Positions 6,525 to 14,003 of a stretch of 21,408 nucleotides of DNA are shown one piece after another. The stretch is from JBBRHH01 sp038222915. Lineage in GTDB: Bacteria; Planctomycetota; Phycisphaerae; Tepidisphaerales; Tepidisphaeraceae. Below the pieces are notes generated by a model. The model was not told where the DNA came from, searched no databases, and saw only the letters and a list, made by a program, of their open reading frames with translations. The stretch is from the NCBI GenBank assembly GCA_038222915.1, contig JBBRHH010000031.1:1-21408 (forward strand), in the 5' to 3' direction. The first letter of the stretch is position 1, and each line of letters opens with the position of its first letter. A program made the translations under genes and the position numbers.

Positions 6525-7171
6525 TTTTCACGACGCGTCAACTTCAAGACCTGCACAAGAGCAACGGGCACGTCACGTTGCCCGTCGGGTCGCGCGTCAC
6601 ACCATTGGCCAACGACTGGCTGCGCCAGAAGCGCATCAAGATCGAGTACGGCCAGAATGGTTCGCCCGCGCCGGCCACGACCGCGCCAGCTTCCGCACCG
6701 GAACCGGCCGCTTTTACAAACACCGCCTCCACCCCAACCGTCGGCGGCTTCCTCTGGTGGTGCGATGGCCCGTGCGGCGCGTCCAAAGCTGCACTCGCCG
6801 CCGAGGCACGGGAAACGAATCTCCAGCCCATCGACATCCCCGCCGAGGCCAAGCAGATTGTCAAAGTCGTCAAGCGCCTCGCCAGCGAGATCAAGAACGC
6901 CCGGGCCGCCGGTGGCGTACTGCTCGTTCAATCCGGCGCGGCCGCGATTGTTTACGCCAACCGTTGCCCCTCCATCCGCGCCATCCTCGGCACCTGCCGC
7001 GCATCGGTAGAACAGGGTGTGCAACTGGTCGCCGCCAACGTCCTCATCATCGAGCATCCGTATCACACGCTTCCGCAGGTGCGCAACATGCTCTCCCGAT
7101 TCCTCAAGGCGAGTCGCAATCTCAGAGACGAAGTCAAGCAAGAGCTTGGGGAGCTGACGTCATGCGCATAG
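6521..7171 (+). CDS. BMC-associated RpiB/LacAB-like protein with EutT-like N-terminus
   Basis: 216 residues, three parts. Residues 1-45 (LHKSNGHVTLPVGSRVTPLA then WLRQKRIKIEYG) resemble the N-terminal segment of EutT and related BMC proteins. About 30 residues of Ala/Pro/Thr linker follow. The rest is a Rossmann-like domain of the RpiB/LacA/LacB sugar-phosphate isomerase type (GGVLLVQSGAAAIVYANR, then IRAILGTCRASVEQG and ANVLIIEHPY). The RpiB catalytic Cys motif (CGTGVG) is QSGAAA here and the CDH segment is CDG, so isomerase activity is doubtful; a structural or cargo-organising role is equally possible. The start is fixed by the ATGA overlap with BMC-P 2. The gene's last 10 bases overlap BMC-P 3, so the trio is translationally coupled. 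Confidence 0.8.
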   Translation: MIFTTRQLQDLHKSNGHVTLPVGSRVTPLANDWLRQKRIKIEYGQNGSPAPATTAPASAPEPAAFTNTASTPTVGGFLWWCDGPCGASKAALAAEARETNLQPIDIPAEAKQIVKVVKRLASEIKNARAAGGVLLVQSGAAAIVYANRCPSIRAILGTCRASVEQGVQLVAANVLIIEHPYHTLPQVRNMLSRFLKASRNLRDEVKQELGELTSCA

Positions 7172-7479
7172 GCAAAGTCGTCGGCCGAATCTGTCTCAAC
7201 CGCACCTACGACACCCTCGTCGGTGGCCGATTTTTCATCGTCGCCGTTCAGGATCGCTTCTCCCTCTCCGGGCAGCCCCGTCAGTCCTCCGAATTCGTCG
7301 TCGTGTACGACAATCTGGGCGCGGGCAACGGCGACCTCATCGCCTTCACCGAGAGCCGCGAAGCGACCATGCCCTTTTATCCAGAGAAGCGCGTCCCCCT
7401 CGACGCCTACAACGCAGCAATCCTCGATCACGCACAAATCAGGTTCGATATCGATAGCCAGGCAGAAACTAAGAACTAG
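7162..7479 (+). CDS. BMC-P pentameric vertex protein 3
   Basis: 105-residue EutN/CcmL-family vertex protein. It begins MRIGKVVGRICLNRTYDTLV, has FFIVAVQDRFSL in place of the usual V-x-P-L strand, the YDNLGAGNGDLIAF turn, and ends in a His/Asp-rich AAILDHAQIRFD segment. The ATG at 7162 lies inside the end of the preceding gene (10-bp overlap), with GGGGAG upstream. It is the most divergent of the three BMC-P copies, with an extended region between the core strands and a charged C-terminus. The aldolase gene begins 9 nt after its stop. Confidence 0.93.
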   Translation: MRIGKVVGRICLNRTYDTLVGGRFFIVAVQDRFSLSGQPRQSSEFVVVYDNLGAGNGDLIAFTESREATMPFYPEKRVPLDAYNAAILDHAQIRFDIDSQAETKN

Positions 7480-7488
7480 GAACTTCAT

Positions 7489-8442
7489 ATGGCCTACACA
7501 ACCACCGGCAACGGCAGCAAGAACGGCAACGGCACCGCGGTCAACCGCGTCAGCGAATGGAAGCTGAAAGAACAGATGTGCGACATCGGCCGGCGCATCT
7601 GGCTCAAAGGCTTCTGCGGCGGCAACGAAGGCAACCACTCCTACCGCATCGGCGAAAACCGCATCCTCTGCACGCCCACCGGCATCAGCAAGGGCAACCT
7701 GAAGCCCGACGATCTCTGCGTAGTCGACATGGAAGGCAAGCAGATCTCCGGCAAGCGCAAGCGCACCAGCGAAATTCTGATGCACCTGGCGATCTACAAG
7801 GCGCGCCCCGAGATCAAGGCGGTCATTCACAGTCATCCGCCGCACGCGACAGCGTTCGCGGTCGCGGGTGTCGAGCTTCCGACGTGCATTCATCCCGAGG
7901 CCGAAGTGTTTCTCGGCGCGGTCAAGACCGCCAAGTACGTCACGCCGGGCGACACACGGCTGGGTGAATCAATCCTGCCGTACGTCAAAGACTCCAACAC
8001 GATTTTGCTCCAAAGTCACGGTGTCGTTTGCTACAGCACGGAACTTGAACAGGCCTATTACCAGCTTGAAATTGTCGACGCCTACGCCCGCATCCTCATC
8101 CTCGCCAAGCAGGTCGGCAGCATCCGCCCACTCGCCTCGGATGAGATGAAAGAACTGCTCGCACTCAAGACTCGCTTTGGCCTGCAGGACGCCCGCGTCG
8201 ACGCCGGCATGGACAAGATGACTTGCTCCGCGGATTTCATTTCCCGCGTCAACAGCGAAGTCGCCACGCGAGGGCGCATGTCGGTCGGCGACGGAACCGC
8301 TCCCGCCCCCAAGAGCAGCGCTCCTAAATCAGCATCACCGCTTTCCAACGCGATCGACTCCATGATCCCCAGCAACTTCTCCGAAAACGATCTCGAACAA
8401 CTGGTCCAGACCATCACCGACCAGATCATGGCCGCGGCATAA
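7489..8442 (+). CDS. class II L-fuculose/L-rhamnulose-1-phosphate aldolase, BMC cargo
   Basis: 317-residue zinc aldolase that cleaves a 1-phosphorylated ketodeoxysugar to DHAP and L-lactaldehyde, the aldehyde the compartment is meant to contain. The FucA active-site set is complete with matching spacing: Glu95 (TSEILMHL), His114 and His116 (IHSHPPHAT), His177 (LQSHGVV); in E. coli FucA these are Glu73, His92, His94, His155. The phosphate-binding GNEGNHS and TPTGISKG loops are present. It is about 100 residues longer than FucA: residues ~265-295 are an Ala/Pro/Ser/Lys linker, and the last ~18 (NDLEQLVQTITDQIMAAA) form an amphipathic helix, a C-terminal encapsulation peptide. Fuculose or rhamnulose specificity cannot be decided from sequence. 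Confidence 0.93.
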   Translation: MAYTTTGNGSKNGNGTAVNRVSEWKLKEQMCDIGRRIWLKGFCGGNEGNHSYRIGENRILCTPTGISKGNLKPDDLCVVDMEGKQISGKRKRTSEILMHLAIYKARPEIKAVIHSHPPHATAFAVAGVELPTCIHPEAEVFLGAVKTAKYVTPGDTRLGESILPYVKDSNTILLQSHGVVCYSTELEQAYYQLEIVDAYARILILAKQVGSIRPLASDEMKELLALKTRFGLQDARVDAGMDKMTCSADFISRVNSEVATRGRMSVGDGTAPAPKSSAPKSASPLSNAIDSMIPSNFSENDLEQLVQTITDQIMAAA

Positions 8443-8470
8443 CGAACGTGAACGCTTAAGGAAGTAAACC

Positions 8471-9403
8471 ATGAAAGTCTCCATCATCGGCGGCGGCGGA
8501 AGAGTCGGCTCCAACGCGGCCTTCGCCATGCAATGTGCCGGCCTCATCTCCGAACTCCACCTCCTCGACGCCAACGAACAAATGGCGCAAGGTGAAGCCC
8601 TTGACCTCCTCCACGGCGCAAGCGTCGCCGGCGATCAGAAGATCTACGCCGGCGGCTACGACAAAGCCGCCGACTCCGACGTCGTCGTCATCACCGCCGG
8701 CCTTCGCCGCAAGCCCGACGAATCGCGCCTCGATCTGATCAACCGCAACGTCCAGCTCTTCAAGGGCGTTCTCGATTCACTCAAAACCGCCGGGTTGAAA
8801 AAAGACGCGATCATCTTCATCGTCTCCAACCCCGTCGACATCCTCACCCGCCTCACCATCGATCACCTGAAGTGGGATCCGAAGAAGACCATCGGCTTGG
8901 GCACCCAGCTCGATACCGCCCGTTTCCGCTCTCTGATCGCCCTCGAAACCGGGCTCCCGCCGTCGCAGATCAAGGCCCTCATCCTCGGCGAGCACGGCGA
9001 CTCCATGATCCCGGTCTGGTCCAGCGCCACCGCCGGCGGCGTCTCGCTCCTCAAGTTCCCCAACTTCAACACAGCACTCCAGCAGCGCGTCTTTGACCGC
9101 ACCAAGACCAGCGGCGCTGAATGCATCAAGCTCAAAGGCGGCGCAGGCTGGGCCGTCGGCCTCACCATCGCCGAAGTCGTCCACACCATCTGCCTCGATC
9201 AACCCAAGATCATGCCGGTCTCCACCCAGCTCACCGGCGAATACGGCATCCGCAACACCTGCACCAGCCTCCCTACTCTGATCGGCCGGCAAGGCGTGTT
9301 GAAACGCTACGAAATTGAACTTTGGCCAAAAGAGCTCAGTGGCATCCAGAGCGGCTCCAAGCAACTTGACGCGACGTACGCAGAAGTTCAAAAAGCCAAG
9401 TAG
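8471..9403 (+). CDS. L-lactate/malate dehydrogenase family protein
   Basis: 310-residue NAD-dependent 2-hydroxyacid dehydrogenase. The N-terminal Rossmann motif is IIGGGGRVGSNAAFAM; then SNPVDILTRLT, the LGTQLDTARFR segment with the catalytic Arg/Asp pair, and catalytic His175 in LGEHGDSMIPVWS. At the specificity position the loop reads GLRRKPDESRLDL: Arg80 stands where lactate dehydrogenases have Gln, as in malate dehydrogenases, while the following ESRLDL is lactate dehydrogenase-like. No encapsulation helix is seen. In this operon it may oxidise lactate or rebalance NADH formed by the aldehyde dehydrogenase; the substrate is uncertain. AAGGAAG precedes the ATG. Confidence 0.88.
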   Translation: MKVSIIGGGGRVGSNAAFAMQCAGLISELHLLDANEQMAQGEALDLLHGASVAGDQKIYAGGYDKAADSDVVVITAGLRRKPDESRLDLINRNVQLFKGVLDSLKTAGLKKDAIIFIVSNPVDILTRLTIDHLKWDPKKTIGLGTQLDTARFRSLIALETGLPPSQIKALILGEHGDSMIPVWSSATAGGVSLLKFPNFNTALQQRVFDRTKTSGAECIKLKGGAGWAVGLTIAEVVHTICLDQPKIMPVSTQLTGEYGIRNTCTSLPTLIGRQGVLKRYEIELWPKELSGIQSGSKQLDATYAEVQKAK

Positions 9404-9420
9404 TTCAAGAGATGTGACCC

Positions 9421-10626
9421 ATGCGTAAATCACTCGACACCAAGATCGCCAACATTCGCCGCGACCCCCACAGCGCGAAAGACTTCATCCTCGCCGACGC
9501 GAAGGACGCCGACATGGCGTTCGGCGTCGCTTCACCCGGCGTCAACCCGCACACCGGCAAGATGCGCTCCCTCGCCGAATACCGCGACCAGATGCGAGAG
9601 ATCGTCAAACAGGGCCTCGTCGACATCATGCTGATGTCCGCAAGCTCCGGCGAACTTCTCGCCATCAAGGAACGCCTCTTCACTGATTCTCACGTCACCC
9701 CCGCCTGCCGTGCCAACGACACCACCGACATTCACGTCCTCTCGGGCGGGGCCTACATCACCGAGCCCTCTCGCCCCTTCCGCACCGCCACCATCGACCA
9801 GATCCAGTCCGGCCGGGTCAACCCGACCTTCGAAGAACGATCCCTCGGCTCGGATCTTGGCCTCTATTCCATCACCCTGAACAACGACATCGCCTTCGAT
9901 TACAACACACTCCAGGCGTACCGTGATTTCCGTATCGAGGCCGAAACCAAAGGCTTTCGCCACTTCCTCGAAGTGTTCGACCCCAACGCCTGCGGCCACG
10001 CCTGCCCGCGCGACGTCGGCAAATTCATCAACGACGCCATCGCCCGCACCCTCGCCGGCGTCCCGAGCCATGGCCGCCCGTTGTTCCTGAAAATGCCCTA
10101 CCACGGCCCAGCCGCCATGGAAGCGCTCGTCGCCTACGACCCCCAACTCGTCCCCGGCATTCTTGGCGGCTCCAGCGGCACCACCTTCGACGCCTTCTTC
10201 CTCCTCCAGGACGCGAAGAAACACGGCGCACGCGCTGCCCTCTTCGGCCGAAAGATCAACACCTGCGAGCACCAGCTCACCTTCATCACTTACCTTCGCG
10301 CCATCGCTGACGGCAAAATCGAAGCCGCCGAAGCGGTCAAGGCTTATCACGGTGACCTCGAAAAGATGAAGCTCAAACCGATCCGCCCCCTCAAGGAAGA
10401 CATGGAGCCCACGGCCACCGCCAGCGCCTATTCCGCCAACACCGGAACTAAGCCTAAGCCCGCTGCCAAAACTGAACAAAAAGCCAAGCCCGCCGCAACC
10501 ACCTCGATTGCCACGTCACCAAAACGCGCGCAGTCGCCACGCATCGACTTCAATAAACTCACAGGAGCAGAACGCGTAGCCTACTTCCGCAACCGCATCG
10601 GCAGCACCAACGGCACCAGCTCCTAA
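9421..10626 (+). CDS. TIM-barrel class I aldolase-like protein with C-terminal encapsulation helix
   Basis: 401 residues. Residues ~1-325 look like a beta/alpha barrel of the DeoC/FbaB/LacD class I aldolase type: LVDIMLMSASSGE, a FLKMPYHGP strand whose Lys224 is a candidate Schiff-base lysine, and VPGILGGSSGTTFDAF followed by ARAALFGRKIN resembling the C-terminal phosphate-binding strands. Residues ~330-372 are a Lys/Pro/Ala/Thr linker. The last ~28 contain IDFNKLTGAERVAYFRNRI, an amphipathic helix typical of a BMC encapsulation peptide. It is therefore probably luminal cargo. The reaction is not established; it could be a second aldolase or act on DHAP or lactaldehyde. I do not recognise a named gene. 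Confidence 0.8.
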   Translation: MRKSLDTKIANIRRDPHSAKDFILADAKDADMAFGVASPGVNPHTGKMRSLAEYRDQMREIVKQGLVDIMLMSASSGELLAIKERLFTDSHVTPACRANDTTDIHVLSGGAYITEPSRPFRTATIDQIQSGRVNPTFEERSLGSDLGLYSITLNNDIAFDYNTLQAYRDFRIEAETKGFRHFLEVFDPNACGHACPRDVGKFINDAIARTLAGVPSHGRPLFLKMPYHGPAAMEALVAYDPQLVPGILGGSSGTTFDAFFLLQDAKKHGARAALFGRKINTCEHQLTFITYLRAIADGKIEAAEAVKAYHGDLEKMKLKPIRPLKEDMEPTATASAYSANTGTKPKPAAKTEQKAKPAATTSIATSPKRAQSPRIDFNKLTGAERVAYFRNRIGSTNGTSS

Positions 10627-10630
10627 CCCT

Positions 10631-11401
10631 ATGCTCATCGTTGTCCGCCAAACCCGCCTCCAGGAATTGATCGCCTCCCGCGGCATGATCGACCTGGAAA
10701 CGCTTTCGAAAGAACTCGACGTCTCGCAGTCCACCATTCGCCGCGACGTCGAAAACCTCGAACAGCGCGGCCTCGTCAAGCGCACCCATGGCGGCGTCAT
10801 CTGGGTGGGCGATCAAAGCGCCTCCCCACGACCCTACGCCTTCGACCAGCGGATGAGTTACCACCTGGATGCTAAACGCCAGATCGCCCGCGCCGCCAAA
10901 AAGTTCGTCACGGCAGGCCAGACGATTCTCATCGACGGCGGCACCACCACCTTTTACCTCGCCCAGGAACTGCTCGGCCTATCCCTCCAACTCGTCACCA
11001 ACTCGCTTCCCATCGCCAATCTGTTCCTCAACGATGAAAACGTTGAACTCATCCTCACAGGCGGCCTCATGTATCCACGCTACGGCGTCCTCCTCGGCCC
11101 CGCCGCCGAGGCCATGCTCGCCAGCGTCCACACCAAGACCATGTTCCTCAGCACCGCAGGCATCCACGAAGGCGCTGTTTACAACCAGAACCTGCTGCTC
11201 GTGGAGGCCGAGAAACGCATGATGGAGAAGGCGCAGGAAGTCATCCTGCTCGCCGACTCTTCAAAGTTCGGCCAGCAGGCGCTCGCGCGCCTGTGCAATC
11301 TCTCCGACGTCGACATCGTCGTCAGCGACAGCCAATTGTCCGATCCCCACCGCAAAGCAATTGAAGACGCCGGATGCCGTCTGATTATCGCCGACGCTTG
11401 A
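10631..11401 (+). CDS. DeoR-family transcriptional regulator of the BMC locus
   Basis: 256 residues. The N-terminal DeoR helix-turn-helix spans about residues 5-57 (LETLSKELDVSQSTIRRDVE, then LVKRTHGGVIW). The sugar-phosphate sensor domain (DeoRC, isomerase-like fold) follows, with IDGGTTTFYLAQEL, LVTNSLPIANL, LTGGLMYPRYGVLLGP and LLADSSKFGQQAL. DeoR-family proteins are usually repressors released by a phosphorylated sugar; fuculose-1-P, rhamnulose-1-P or DHAP would be logical ligands. The gene starts 4 nt after the TIM-barrel gene, so it is probably co-transcribed and autoregulated. I could not identify its operator. Confidence 0.92.
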   Translation: MLIVVRQTRLQELIASRGMIDLETLSKELDVSQSTIRRDVENLEQRGLVKRTHGGVIWVGDQSASPRPYAFDQRMSYHLDAKRQIARAAKKFVTAGQTILIDGGTTTFYLAQELLGLSLQLVTNSLPIANLFLNDENVELILTGGLMYPRYGVLLGPAAEAMLASVHTKTMFLSTAGIHEGAVYNQNLLLVEAEKRMMEKAQEVILLADSSKFGQQALARLCNLSDVDIVVSDSQLSDPHRKAIEDAGCRLIIADA

Positions 11402-11506
11402 TCCGCGATTGCCCTCCGCAACACATCCAAACCGCGAACGTATCGCCTCAGGTCTGCCGCTTTATTCCCCGCGCGAACGATCCTCTTTATCTCGGATAAA
11501 CTGCTC

Positions 11507-12085
11507 TTGCGAATATTCCGGAAAAAAAAAGCGGACTCATGCATCATATATGCAAAGGTGTTCAGCAAAGAGAATCGGAGCCCGTGGCATGACAGCCTGA
11601 TCGCTTCCCTCCAGGAGCACGGGCGTCTTTATTACCGACTCGCTTGGAACATCTTGCGCGACGCGGGTGCCAGCGAAGACATCTGCCAGGACGCTTTCGC
11701 TAAAGCCTGTGGTCAAGATGAATTACCTCGCGAGCCACCAAAGTTGAAGGCTTGGCTGGCGCGCGTCATTATTAACGAAAGCCTTCAACTCGCGCGCCGG
11801 AGGAAAGCCGAGCGTCGCGCGATGAATGAACGTGGCGCTCATCAGCCGATTACCTCTGGGCCCTCGGAGAGCAACAGCCTCCGTGACTCGGTCATTGATG
11901 CGCTCCAGAAGTTGCCGGAGAAGAATCGGCTGGTCGTTACGTTGCGCGTGATGGACGGCATGCCGGGCAAGGAAGTACAGAAACTGGTGGGATGCAGCGC
12001 GTCCGAGGTTTCAAGACGGCTGCATCAGGGAATGGAAGAACTTCGCAAACTGTTGGAAGACTGGGAATCGTATAACCCAGGTTAA
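11507..12085 (+). CDS. ECF-type RNA polymerase sigma factor
   Basis: About 175-192 residues. Region 2 is visible in YYRLAWNILRDAGASEDICQ, followed by LKAWLARVIINE and a basic ARRRKAERR. Region 4 is DALQKLPEKNRLVVTLRVMD plus a recognition helix VGCSASEVSRRLHQGMEELR. It would recruit core RNA polymerase to a small regulon. The start is uncertain: TTG at 11507 has no clear ribosome binding site and its first codons cross a run of nine A (11522-11530); a GTG at 11558 is an alternative. The anti-sigma gene begins 2 nt after its stop. Confidence 0.88.
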   Translation: MRIFRKKKADSCIIYAKVFSKENRSPWHDSLIASLQEHGRLYYRLAWNILRDAGASEDICQDAFAKACGQDELPREPPKLKAWLARVIINESLQLARRRKAERRAMNERGAHQPITSGPSESNSLRDSVIDALQKLPEKNRLVVTLRVMDGMPGKEVQKLVGCSASEVSRRLHQGMEELRKLLEDWESYNPG

Positions 12086-12087
12086 TT

Positions 12088-12948
12088 ATGCAGTGCGATC
12101 AGACACGTGAAATCCTCCTCGAACTCGGCTGGGATGCCGAAACACGCCTTCGGTCCGCCGAGGCACTCACACACCTGCAAACCTGTGCGGAGTGTCAAAA
12201 AGCGGCCGCCGATTTTGACCGGTTGCACGTCCTGCTCGAGCCGCCCGAAACAACGCCCCCCACTGGCGGTTGGGCCGCTTTCGAACGTCGTTCCATTCCA
12301 TCCGTCGTTGCCAGGCGTCAATGGATTCCATGGGCCAGTGCCATTGCGGCGATGTTGGTCGTCGGCACAATTTGTCTTGAAATCGGTCGTCGCCACCCTT
12401 CGTCGAACCCAACGGTGGCTGGCGTCCTTCCCCCATCAGCCGCTCCGCTCACCACCACTGATATCGCCACCGCCGTAAAAACGTTCGAACGGGTTAGCGA
12501 AGTATTCGATCGCCGCGCAAGCTGGGTGATGCTCTCCGACGGCGCTTCCGACGTGGGCATGGGCCCTTCGGTCACGTCGGCCGATCAACCCGTCCTCCTT
12601 CTGCGCATGACGTTATTACGTGACGATGTAGTGTCTCACGGCCATCCATCAATACTTACAAAGTCTGATCTGGTCATCATTCCCGGCCAACCCGCCGATC
12701 TCACCATCCCGTTACGAGACGGCCAGTCGTTCCACTATCACATTAGTACATCCGTGCAGACGCCAACGCGGCTTGGCATCTCCGCCGAATTACATGGGTC
12801 CGATCAGGAGTTAATCGCCGCCCTCGCTACGCGCCTCACGCTAGCGGAAGACGCCAACCTGACCGCCGGCAAACTCGCCAGCAACGCAGGCGAGTACCGG
12901 CTTCAGGTTGCTTTCGCCAGATCTGTGCTGCCTCGGGGAGGGCAATGA
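12088..12948 (+). CDS. membrane anti-sigma factor with zinc-finger (zf-HC2) domain
   Basis: 286 residues. The N-terminus holds the anti-sigma zinc-finger signature: Cys3, then HLQTCAEC (H-x3-C-x2-C) around residues 29-36. A single membrane segment follows at about residues 79-102 (WASAIAAMLVVGTICLEIG), with an extracytoplasmic C-terminal part of ~180 residues of unknown fold. It probably holds the preceding ECF sigma factor at the membrane until a signal is sensed outside. It overlaps the next gene by ATGA at 12945-12948. Confidence 0.85.
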   Translation: MQCDQTREILLELGWDAETRLRSAEALTHLQTCAECQKAAADFDRLHVLLEPPETTPPTGGWAAFERRSIPSVVARRQWIPWASAIAAMLVVGTICLEIGRRHPSSNPTVAGVLPPSAAPLTTTDIATAVKTFERVSEVFDRRASWVMLSDGASDVGMGPSVTSADQPVLLLRMTLLRDDVVSHGHPSILTKSDLVIIPGQPADLTIPLRDGQSFHYHISTSVQTPTRLGISAELHGSDQELIAALATRLTLAEDANLTAGKLASNAGEYRLQVAFARSVLPRGGQ

Positions 12949-14003
12949 AGGCCGCCGTGCTGATCATTGTGGCACTTTCCAACCAAGGGTACTGGTTCGG
13001 AGGCCACGAAACGGAAATTAACGCTCGCTGGGCAGCCTCGGGGGAGCTGCCCGCAGCGGACTTTTCTTGGGACCTGTCCGTCGGCCAAGTCAGTCTGGCG
13101 AGTGGTAAGGTCGCGCTCAACGGCGACAAACCTGCAACAATTCGATTCGTGCCGCCAGAAGTGCGAACGCAGATAACCGCGAGGCTTGCTTATCGGGTGA
13201 TCAAGAGAGATGGCGCAGCAGAATTGGAACGCGGTGAACTCAAGGTGCAACTCTTTCCCAATGATCTTCTCACGGATGTCCCCCGGCTACTCCGAAACCA
13301 TCGCGTCGTGATCATCGACCGTCCCGACGGCCTCCCAAAGCTATTTGCCGCAAACGATGTGACGGCCTTGAGTGTCAATTCTGTCAGCCGCCTGCAGACT
13401 GTGCCGGCGGACGTAATCCTCGTCGGTCCCAATATGCTCGACCCAAATCCGCTCTTCCAGGCCCCACTCTATTTCCAGGAAAACGCCGGCGCGCGCGTGC
13501 TCGTCTTTGAACAACGCCGCGTCAAATCTCTCGGCGGCTACGAAGTCGTCCAACGAGCCAGGCCATCTAGCCTCAAATGGATAACCGATCATCCGCTTTT
13601 TGACGGCCTTCAACCCGATGACCTCTCAACCTGGCTTCATCCAGGTCAGGACCTCGCTCCACTCCGTCTCCCCCTAAACGACGTCGGCCGCCCGCTCACC
13701 TTTTGGCCGCGGGAACAACCAGATGCGCAACCGCTCTCCGTGGATAGTCTTTTGATCTCCAGGAGCTCGAGCATTGGCCGAACGATTTATTGCCAGATTC
13801 CGCTCGGCCCATGGGATACCGATCCGCGAAGCCAAATCCTCCTTGCCAATGCTGTCGATTATCTTCTGAGCCCGCTGGAGCAACCAAAAAGCGGCACCCA
13901 AACCCCGCAGACGGCGCGATCCGCTTCAATATCGGCTGCCACACCCGCAACTCCGGATAAGAAAGCTCATCCATACGTGCTACAATTCGGGACCGCACCA
14001 TGA
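12945..14003 (+). CDS. hypothetical protein with GATase-like / glycosidase C-terminal-like domain
   Basis: 352 residues, no named family. The N-terminal third is beta-rich (WDLSVGQVSLASGKVALNGD) after a short hydrophobic start that could be a weak signal peptide. The middle and C-terminal part (VVIIDRPDGLPKLF, ADVILVGPNML, DHPLFDGLQPDDLSTW, GRTIYCQIPLGPWDTDPRSQ, then LLANAVDYLL) resembles the glutamine-amidotransferase-like domain found at the C-terminus of large planctomycete glycoside hydrolases, without a hydrolase domain. Start and stop both overlap neighbours by ATGA, tying it to the anti-sigma and CsgG-like genes. An envelope role is inferred. Confidence 0.7.
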   Translation: MKAAVLIIVALSNQGYWFGGHETEINARWAASGELPAADFSWDLSVGQVSLASGKVALNGDKPATIRFVPPEVRTQITARLAYRVIKRDGAAELERGELKVQLFPNDLLTDVPRLLRNHRVVIIDRPDGLPKLFAANDVTALSVNSVSRLQTVPADVILVGPNMLDPNPLFQAPLYFQENAGARVLVFEQRRVKSLGGYEVVQRARPSSLKWITDHPLFDGLQPDDLSTWLHPGQDLAPLRLPLNDVGRPLTFWPREQPDAQPLSVDSLLISRSSSIGRTIYCQIPLGPWDTDPRSQILLANAVDYLLSPLEQPKSGTQTPQTARSASISAATPATPDKKAHPYVLQFGTAP

